Both the position numbers and the translations under genes were made by a program. From contig JBELHR010000016.1 of NCBI GenBank assembly GCA_042091275.1, positions 1-47,394 on the forward strand: 47,394 nt of DNA, read 5' to 3'. Numbering within the stretch: position 1 is the first letter of the stretch; each line of letters opens with the position of its first letter. Positions 42,241 through 47,394 of this stretch are shown here, one piece after another. A model generated the notes under the pieces. The model was given only the letters and a program-made list of their open reading frames with translations. It ran no database searches and had not been told where the DNA came from. This stretch comes from JBELHR01 sp042091275. Lineage in GTDB: Bacteria; Bacteroidota; Bacteroidia; Flavobacteriales; Flavobacteriaceae.

Positions 42241-42519
42241 ATGGGGATTTCGTGTAAAAATGCTAGAACGATTTGTGACAAATCGCAATACAAAGAATGT
42301 AGCTCTTGGGAGAGGCTAAAGTTGGAGTTCCACCTGTTGAGCTGTAAATCCTGTCGAAAATACTCCAAAGACAACGCCAAACTGACCAAACTCATTCAAA
42401 AAAACTTAGACGATTTACCACGAGGGTGTTCCAATAGAGAGCAGCTAATCATGAGCGAAGAGTCCAAGCAGAAAATTCAAAACAAGATTCACCGCGTTTT
42501 GGAAAAGCGTGAGGAATAG
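42241..42519 (+). CDS. Short cytosolic zinc-binding anti-sigma factor
   Basis: The 92-residue protein carries the zinc anti-sigma (ZAS) motif H-x3-C-x2-C: H31, C35 and C38 in FHLLSCKSCRKY, with upstream cysteines C12 and C20 that could give the fourth ligand. No membrane helix or periplasmic domain exists, so it is a soluble anti-sigma factor, perhaps responding to redox or metal inside the cell. It starts 2 bases after the sigma stop and is therefore its likely partner. The C-terminal half is charged and helical (ESKQKIQNKIHRVLEKREE). Confidence is high for the pairing and lower for the signal. Confidence 0.85.
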   Translation: MGISCKNARTICDKSQYKECSSWERLKLEFHLLSCKSCRKYSKDNAKLTKLIQKNLDDLPRGCSNREQLIMSEESKQKIQNKIHRVLEKREE

Positions 42520-42528
42520 CTAACTTTG
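42498..42528 (+). promoter_or_regulatory. Promoter TTTG-N19-TAACTTTG for the O-methyltransferase gene
   Basis: TTTG (42498-42501) and TAACTTTG (42521-42528) are 19 bases apart, an ideal Bacteroidota -33/-7 pair. The -33 lies within the end of the anti-sigma gene. The ATG follows 14 bases later. Confidence 0.65.
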
Positions 42529-42542
42529 CCAAAAACTTAGGC

Positions 42543-43184
42543 ATGCATTTTCTTCCTCAAAAAATTGACGATTACACTGTTAGCCACAGTCAGAGTGAAC
42601 CTGAACTCCTGGCAAAACTTCAAAAAGAAACTTGGCAGAAGATTTTAAATCCCAGAATGGTCAGCGGAGCTTTTCAGGGTCGAGTGCTGTCTATGCTCAG
42701 TAAATTGTTGCGTCCCAAATCTATCTTGGAAATAGGAACCTATACCGGATACTCAGCGATCTGTTTGGCAGAGGGCTTGGCGGAGGATGGAAGTTTGACC
42801 ACCATAGATGTAAATGAAGAAAACCGCTGGTTAGCTTTAAAATATTTTAAAAAGACAAACAATTCAGAGCGCATAGAATCCCTTGTGGGAAATGCACTGG
42901 AAATCATCCCGACACTTCAGACTTCTTACGATTTGGTGTTTATCGATGCGGATAAAGAAAATTATGCGGCCTATTTTGATATGATTGTACCCAAACTCAA
43001 ATCGGGTGCACTTATTTTGTCCGATAATGTTCTGTGGTCTGGCAAAGTAGTGGAAAAACTAGAAGCCAAGGACTTTAGTACAAAAGCACTGCTAGACTAC
43101 AATAGAAAAATAAACGAAGACCCCAGAGTCGAGACCGTGTTGTTTCCAATAAGGGATGGCTTGAGTTTGACTCGTGTTCTTTAG
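42543..43184 (+). CDS. O-methyltransferase family 3 (catechol O-methyltransferase-like)
   Basis: The 213-residue SAM-dependent enzyme has motif I EIGTYTGYSAICLAEGL (near 62), the acidic TIDVNEENRW and the metal-binding FIDADKENY (Asp) plus LSDNVLWSG (Asp-Asn). This is the class of divalent-metal O-methyltransferases. The substrate (catechol, tRNA uridine as in TrmR, or other) is not decided. The stop overlaps tatA's 3' end by 4 bases. Confidence 0.9.
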   Translation: MHFLPQKIDDYTVSHSQSEPELLAKLQKETWQKILNPRMVSGAFQGRVLSMLSKLLRPKSILEIGTYTGYSAICLAEGLAEDGSLTTIDVNEENRWLALKYFKKTNNSERIESLVGNALEIIPTLQTSYDLVFIDADKENYAAYFDMIVPKLKSGALILSDNVLWSGKVVEKLEAKDFSTKALLDYNRKINEDPRVETVLFPIRDGLSLTRVL

Positions 43185-43438
43185 AACTGTCTTTTGATAG
43201 GCCCGGACATATCGTCGATATCGTCTTTGACCGAGTCGATTTCTTTTTTGATCTCTCCGAGATCTGTTCCTTCGGCGCTATCGTTAATCTCTTTTTTAAT
43301 TTCGTTGGTGGCATCTTTAATTTGACGCATTCCCTTACCTAGAGTTCGAGCAATCTCTGGAATTTTATCCGCACCAAAAAACATAACCACAATGAGAACG
43401 ATTACAAAAATTTCCGGACCGCCGATAAAGAGAAACAT
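43181..43438 (-). CDS. tatA: Twin-arginine translocase subunit TatA/E
   Basis: The 85-residue protein has one N-terminal membrane helix (about 6-21, FLFIGGPEIFVIVLIVVMFFG), the conserved FFGADKIPEIARTLGKGMRQIKDA amphipathic helix, and a charged tail with SAEGTDLGEIKKEID. It oligomerises to form the Tat pore for folded proteins. It stands alone: tatC and tatB are not in the window. Its gene converges on the O-methyltransferase. Confidence 0.94.
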   Translation of the reverse strand: MFLFIGGPEIFVIVLIVVMFFGADKIPEIARTLGKGMRQIKDATNEIKKEINDSAEGTDLGEIKKEIDSVKDDIDDMSGPIKRQF

Positions 43439-43475
43439 AAAGAAACAATTTAGACTACAAATATAGGGAATTCAC

Positions 43476-43937
43476 TTAAGTTGAAAACGTGTTTTTTGAG
43501 TTTCTGTCGTACATCACGATACTTCCTGCAACAGCCACATTTATACTCAGTCTGGTGTCAAACTTTACTAGGTGATGGGATTTGTCTCGAGCCTCTTTAG
43601 ACATGCCGTGATCTTCGGCCCCAAGTAAATAAACACAGCGTCTGGGATGTTGAAATTCCTCTAGTTGAACTGCTTTTTCGTCTAGTTCAACTCCCACGAG
43701 CATTGCCCCTTTTGGCAGATGTTTATAAAACTCTTGGAAGGTATTGTAGTGAAAATAAGGCATGGCACCGACTGCTTTGTGGGTGTCGGAAGCCTGTTTT
43801 TCGTAGCGATTTCCGATCGTAAAAATAAAACTAGCCCCCATATTCTGAGCCGATCGCCACAGGACTCCTAGATTTTCAGGAGTTTTGCCATTTTGAATTC
43901 CGATACCGAAAAAACCTTGTTCGAGATTATCTATCAT
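43476..43937 (-). CDS. SpoU/TrmH family RNA 2'-O-methyltransferase (first)
   Basis: The 153-residue minimal SPOUT domain has motif 1 ENLGVLWRSAQNMGA (conserved N and R), motif 2 YLLGAEDHGMS and motif 3 LSINVAVAGSIVMYDR. The short form without an N-terminal RNA-binding domain resembles TrmL-like tRNA methyltransferases, but the target is not provable. Its ATG overlaps the mutS stop (ATGA), so it is co-translated with mutS. A second SpoU gene lies on the other side of mutS. Confidence 0.9.
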   Translation of the reverse strand: MIDNLEQGFFGIGIQNGKTPENLGVLWRSAQNMGASFIFTIGNRYEKQASDTHKAVGAMPYFHYNTFQEFYKHLPKGAMLVGVELDEKAVQLEEFQHPRRCVYLLGAEDHGMSKEARDKSHHLVKFDTRLSINVAVAGSIVMYDRNSKNTFST

Positions 43938-46537
43938 TTTTCAATCATTCGTTTTATTTCGTTCAGCTTCATCAAAGCCTCTATAGGGGTCAAACTATTC
44001 AAATCCGTACCTAAAATCTCGTCTCTTATTTCTTCGAGCAAAGGATCGTCTAATTGGAAAAAGCTCAATTGCAGATCCTCTTCTTTTTTGGTATTGTCAG
44101 CTGAGGGTTTCGTCTCCTTGTTGGAGGTCTCCAGAGACTTGAGCATTTTTTCTGCACGGTGAATTACAGGACTTGGCATCCCTGCTAACTTGGCCACATG
44201 AATACCAAAACTGTGTTTGCTGCCTCCAGCGACTAACTTTCTCAAAAAGATAACCTTGTCTTTGAGCTCTTTGACACTTACATTAAAGTTTTTGACCCGC
44301 TCAAAAGTTTGGGTCATGTCGTTTAGCTCGTGGTAGTGAGTCGCAAACAGGGTTTTCGCTTTTGTTGGGTGTTCGTGAATATAGGCTGCGATGGACCAGG
44401 CTATGGAGATCCCGTCATAAGTGGAGGTTCCTCGGCCAATTTCGTCGAGAAGAATTAAACTTCTGGAGCTAAGATTGTTTAGAATGCTAGAGGTTTCGTT
44501 CATTTCTACCATAAAAGTGGACTCTCCAGCAGAAATGTTATCGCTGGCACCGACTCTTGTAAATATCTTGTCTACCAATCCAATCTGGGCAGATTCCGCA
44601 GGCACAAAAGAGCCGATTTGGGCCATTAGGGTAATCAGAGCGGTCTGTCTTAAAATTGCGGATTTACCCGACATATTAGGACCGGTAATCATTACAATTT
44701 GTTGTTGTTCCGGATTCAATATGACATTGTTGGCAATATATTCTTGACCGGGAGGGAGGTGTTTTTCAATAACAGGGTGACGCCCATTTTTGATATGTAG
44801 ATTGGTGGTTTTGTCCATCAAAGGACGCACATAATTCGCCTCGATAGCTTGGTGGGCAAAACAACTCAATATATCGAGTTGACCTAGAATCGCTGCATTT
44901 TTTTGAAGCGGAGAAATATACTCTTGAGTCTTTGAAAGGACTTTTTGGAAATATTCCGCCTCCAAAACACTTATTTTCTCTTGAGCCCCTAAAATTTTGG
45001 ATTCGTATTCTTTGAGCTCCTCGGTAATATATCGCTCTGCATTGACCAGAGTTTGTTTGCGTATCCAACTCTCAGGAACTTTGTCTCTATGGGTGTTTCT
45101 AACTTCTATATAGTATCCAAAAACATTGTTAAACGCAATCTTTAAAGAGCTAATACCAGTTTGTTCACTCTCCTTTGCAAGCATTTGATCCAGATAGGAA
45201 CGACCGTTTTCTGCGAGTTGCCTCAATTCGTCTAACTCCTCAGACACTCCGGGCTGGATCACGTTTCCTTTGGAGAGTAGGACAGGAGCTTCCTCTTGAA
45301 TATGATTTTCGATTAAACTTTTTAAAGGCTCTAGAGAGGGCAGTTCTTTTCCCTTGTTTTCCAATGGGGCAAAACCACTTTCAAGGCAGGCTTTTCGGAT
45401 GGGTTCTATTGCTTTGATAGAGTTTTTGAGCTGCACCAATTCGCGAGGGCTTATCTTTTGGGTAGCAATTTTGGACACCATACGCTCTATATCGTATAGT
45501 TGGGCGAGGTTATAGCGAAGATCTTCCCGAAGAGTTTCGGTTTTGCTAAAATGGCTCACCATATCGTGTCGATTTTGGATTTGTTCCAAATCAATCAGAG
45601 GGAGTGCTAGCCAGTGTTTGAGCAAACGCGCTCCCATCGGACTTTTGGTATGGTCCAAAATATCGATGAGTCCCATGCCTCCTTGGTGAGGAGAGCCAAA
45701 CAATTCCAAATTTCGTATCGTAAAGCGATCCATCCACAAAAAATCTTCGTCATCAATACGAGAGATACCCGAAATATGGGCGAGTTTGTGGTGTTGGGTT
45801 TCGGACAAGTAGTGCAAAATAACTCCTGCTGCAACAATACCCTCGACCTTGTCCTCGATTCCAAACCCTTTATAGCTATTTGCTTTAAAGTGGCCCAGAA
45901 CAATGTCATCTGCAAAATCTTTATTAAAAACCCAATCTTCGAGGTAATAGGTATGGAGGTCGGGATCAAAGTTTTCTTTTACCCAGCCTTTTTGTTGTTT
46001 TTGCACCAGAACTTCACTTGGTTTAAAGTTTTGGAGTAATTTATCAATTACCGAGGGAGTTCCTTGACTGATATAAAAAGCACCTGTCGATATGTCGACA
46101 AAGGCGATTCCAATATTTTTTTTACCAATATGAAGGGCTGCCAGGTAGTTGTTTTTTTTGAGATCCAAGACCTCGTCGTTTAGAGAGACTCCAGGAGTAA
46201 TAAGTTCTGTCACTCCTCTTTTGACTAACTTTTTTGTTTTTTTCGGATCTTCCAATTGGTCGCAGATGGCAACTCGGAGCCCCGATTTCACCAGCTTTGG
46301 AAGGTAGGTGTTTAAGGAGTGATGGGGAAAACCAGCAAGTTCTGTTTCCGAGGCAGATCCCGCCCCTCGTTTGGTCAAAATAATACCTAAAATTTTGGCT
46401 GCCCGAACGGCATCCGATCCAAATGTTTCGTAAAAATCACCTACGCGAAATAGCAATAAAGCATCCGGGTACTTGGTTTTGATGCTGTTGTATTGCTGCA
46501 TCAAAGGCGATACTTTAGTCTGAGAGGATTTGGCCAA
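43934..46537 (-). CDS. mutS: DNA mismatch repair protein MutS
   Basis: This 867-residue mismatch-recognition ATPase has the Phe-X-Glu mismatch-reading motif near F35 and E37 (GDFYETFG). The Walker A motif is GPNMSGKSAILRQ (near 618), followed by the ABC-type signature region ESTFMVEMNETSSIL, Walker B LILLDEIGRGTSTYDG and the helix-turn-helix end. Length is close to the E. coli protein (853). The stop overlaps the first SpoU methyltransferase. The start lies 61 bases from the divergent second SpoU gene. Confidence 0.97.
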   Translation of the reverse strand: MAKSSQTKVSPLMQQYNSIKTKYPDALLLFRVGDFYETFGSDAVRAAKILGIILTKRGAGSASETELAGFPHHSLNTYLPKLVKSGLRVAICDQLEDPKKTKKLVKRGVTELITPGVSLNDEVLDLKKNNYLAALHIGKKNIGIAFVDISTGAFYISQGTPSVIDKLLQNFKPSEVLVQKQQKGWVKENFDPDLHTYYLEDWVFNKDFADDIVLGHFKANSYKGFGIEDKVEGIVAAGVILHYLSETQHHKLAHISGISRIDDEDFLWMDRFTIRNLELFGSPHQGGMGLIDILDHTKSPMGARLLKHWLALPLIDLEQIQNRHDMVSHFSKTETLREDLRYNLAQLYDIERMVSKIATQKISPRELVQLKNSIKAIEPIRKACLESGFAPLENKGKELPSLEPLKSLIENHIQEEAPVLLSKGNVIQPGVSEELDELRQLAENGRSYLDQMLAKESEQTGISSLKIAFNNVFGYYIEVRNTHRDKVPESWIRKQTLVNAERYITEELKEYESKILGAQEKISVLEAEYFQKVLSKTQEYISPLQKNAAILGQLDILSCFAHQAIEANYVRPLMDKTTNLHIKNGRHPVIEKHLPPGQEYIANNVILNPEQQQIVMITGPNMSGKSAILRQTALITLMAQIGSFVPAESAQIGLVDKIFTRVGASDNISAGESTFMVEMNETSSILNNLSSRSLILLDEIGRGTSTYDGISIAWSIAAYIHEHPTKAKTLFATHYHELNDMTQTFERVKNFNVSVKELKDKVIFLRKLVAGGSKHSFGIHVAKLAGMPSPVIHRAEKMLKSLETSNKETKPSADNTKKEEDLQLSFFQLDDPLLEEIRDEILGTDLNSLTPIEALMKLNEIKRMIEK

Positions 46538-46552
46538 AATTTATCTTTTTAT

Positions 46553-46577
46553 GGGGCAATTTACGTAAATTTACCCC
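46553..46577. promoter_or_regulatory. Inverted repeat between mutS and the second SpoU gene
   Basis: A perfect 14-bp palindrome AATTTACGTAAATT (46558-46571) is framed by GGGG (46553-46556) and CCCC (46574-46577). It lies midway between the two divergent starts (16 bases before mutS, 21 before the other). This suggests an operator, but it may be chance in an AT-rich gap. Confidence 0.35.
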
Positions 46578-46598
46578 GAATCTGCAAGAAATTACCAT

Positions 46599-47129
46599 AT
46601 GCGAAAATTGAAAAATAAAGAATTGAATCGGCTGGATATAGCTGCTTTTAAAGAGCAAAAAAAGACTCCGATTTCTATAGTTCTGGACGATATTCGCAGT
46701 TTGAACAATATAGGTTCCGTTTTTAGAACTGCAGATGCATTTTTGATTGAAAAAATTTACCTCTGCGGAATTACTGCGCAACCACCTCACAAGGATATTC
46801 ACAAAACCGCTTTGGGAGCAACCGAATCTGTCGACTGGGAATATGTCGAGGATGTTCAGCACGTATTTGACCGACTCAAAGAAGAGGGAACTCAAATTCT
46901 AGCAATTGAACAAGCGACAGAAAGTACTTATCTGCAAGACTTTAGTCCGCTTAAAGATCAGTCTTATGCCATTATTATGGGCAACGAAGTCAAGGGAGTA
47001 AAGCAGAGTTTAGTATCTCAGGCAGACCGCGTTATAGAAATCCCTCAACTCGGGACCAAACACTCTTTGAATATCGCCGTAAGCACAGGAATTGTGCTTT
47101 GGGATTTATTCAAGCAAATAAGAGGATAA
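46599..47129 (+). CDS. SpoU/TrmH family RNA 2'-O-methyltransferase (second)
   Basis: The 176-residue SPOUT enzyme has motif 1 LDDIRSLNNIGSVFRTADAF, motif 2 AIIMGNEVKGVKQ and motif 3 IPQLGTKHSLNIAVSTGIVLWDLF. It differs from the first copy in having a short N-terminal extension (MRKLKNKELNRLD). The target is unknown. It is divergent from mutS. Confidence 0.92.
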   Translation: MRKLKNKELNRLDIAAFKEQKKTPISIVLDDIRSLNNIGSVFRTADAFLIEKIYLCGITAQPPHKDIHKTALGATESVDWEYVEDVQHVFDRLKEEGTQILAIEQATESTYLQDFSPLKDQSYAIIMGNEVKGVKQSLVSQADRVIEIPQLGTKHSLNIAVSTGIVLWDLFKQIRG

Positions 47130-47182
47130 TTCCAAAGAATGTGTAACTTGCAATCCACACCATACCGCTAAGATTGTGTAAG

Positions 47183-47394
47183 ATGCATAAATACCTTTTG
47201 ATTTGTTTTTTACTGGTTTTTGACTGGTGTTCGGCTCAGGATTTAGAGTTGGATAGTAATCCAGATGGTTTAGAAATACAGCAAAGAGAGGCTCTCTTAC
47301 AACAAGGACTCCAATTTTATACCGAGAAAAATTTAGACAGTGCCTATTACTACCTGGTTCGGTATTCTGAAAATTTTGATGGAGAGGAGATGAT
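47183..47394 (+). CDS. N-terminus of a secreted repeat protein, possibly a TPR-type sensor (3' partial)
   Basis: The frame is open from the ATG at 47183 to the window end (70 full codons). It has a signal peptide (MHKYLLICFLLVFDWCSA before QD) and a helical start REALLQQGLQFYTEKNLDSAYYYL. The latter resembles the first tetratricopeptide repeat of Bacteroidota periplasmic-sensor regulators (histidine kinases or LuxR-type). Too little is present to name a family. Confidence 0.6.
   Translation, partial: MHKYLLICFLLVFDWCSAQDLELDSNPDGLEIQQREALLQQGLQFYTEKNLDSAYYYLVRYSENFDGEEM

Noticed and set aside
45614..46039. 141-residue ORF on the plus strand inside mutS
   Set aside because: It is a shadow frame antisense to the conserved MutS core domains and has no recognisable features.

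Overview
The window looks like a contiguous stretch of a Flavobacteriales (Bacteroidota) chromosome, probably from a marine or aquatic species. The evidence is a type IX secretion cargo protein ending in a gliding-motility-associated C-terminal domain with a PorP/SprF partner beside it, several Bacteroidota-restricted families (DUF3078 twice, DUF2480, DUF2490, DUF4956, DUF5689), promoter boxes of the Bacteroidota type (TAnnTTTG) and few Shine-Dalgarno sequences. Base composition is moderately AT-rich and coding is very dense. Many neighbours overlap by 4 bases (ATGA or GTGA), and several convergent pairs overlap at their 3' ends. No rRNA, tRNA, CRISPR array, prophage or insertion sequence was seen, and no gene-free stretch exceeds 300 bases.

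Layout. 1-3573: 3' part of a very large secreted protein (Asp-box/sortilin-like repeats, five calcium-binding thrombospondin type 3 repeats, T9SS type B sorting domain) followed by its PorP/SprF-type partner. 3593-9202: dxs with a DUF3078 outer-membrane protein, divergent tadA, a small membrane protein and a CLC-type channel/transporter. 9232-11738: an unlisted 49-residue Cys/Lys-rich microprotein with its own promoter, ferritin and aspS. 11861-17556: a forward run of acyl-CoA synthetase, rsmI, a dipeptide epimerase, an OsmC-like protein and recJ. 17528-19031: a methyltransferase and an aldo/keto reductase. 19096-21327: a GH3 glycosidase. 21364-23508: a BI-1 family membrane protein, DUF2490 and DUF4956. 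23605-29899: a putative surface uptake locus with two endonuclease/exonuclease/phosphatase-family enzymes flanking a TonB-dependent-receptor-like barrel and a DUF5689/lamin-tail lipoprotein. 29937-31148: hflX. 31150-33308: sufE, a SufT-like DUF59 protein, DUF2480 and a second DUF3078. 33394-36229: a PfkB kinase and an unusual long PurF. 36296-40751: superoxide dismutase, fbp, a GNAT acetyltransferase, aspartokinase and a 2-hydroxyacid dehydrogenase. 40755-47394: panB, an ECF sigma/anti-sigma pair, an O-methyltransferase, tatA, mutS flanked by two SpoU-type RNA methyltransferases, and the start of a secreted repeat protein.

Most of the window is housekeeping: isoprenoid precursors (dxs), translation (aspS, tadA, rsmI, SpoU enzymes), DNA repair (recJ, mutS), Fe-S assembly (sufE, DUF59), iron and oxygen-stress handling (ferritin, SOD), purine, pantothenate and aspartate-family metabolism, and gluconeogenesis.

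The main technical result is that the 100-base N gap at 23242-23341 is almost certainly not missing sequence. It is flanked by an exact 55-base direct repeat, and collapsing the repeat restores one continuous 202-residue DUF4956 protein. The most interesting biology is the nuclease/receptor/lamin-tail locus, the ferritin-adjacent microprotein and a short cytosolic zinc-binding anti-sigma factor.
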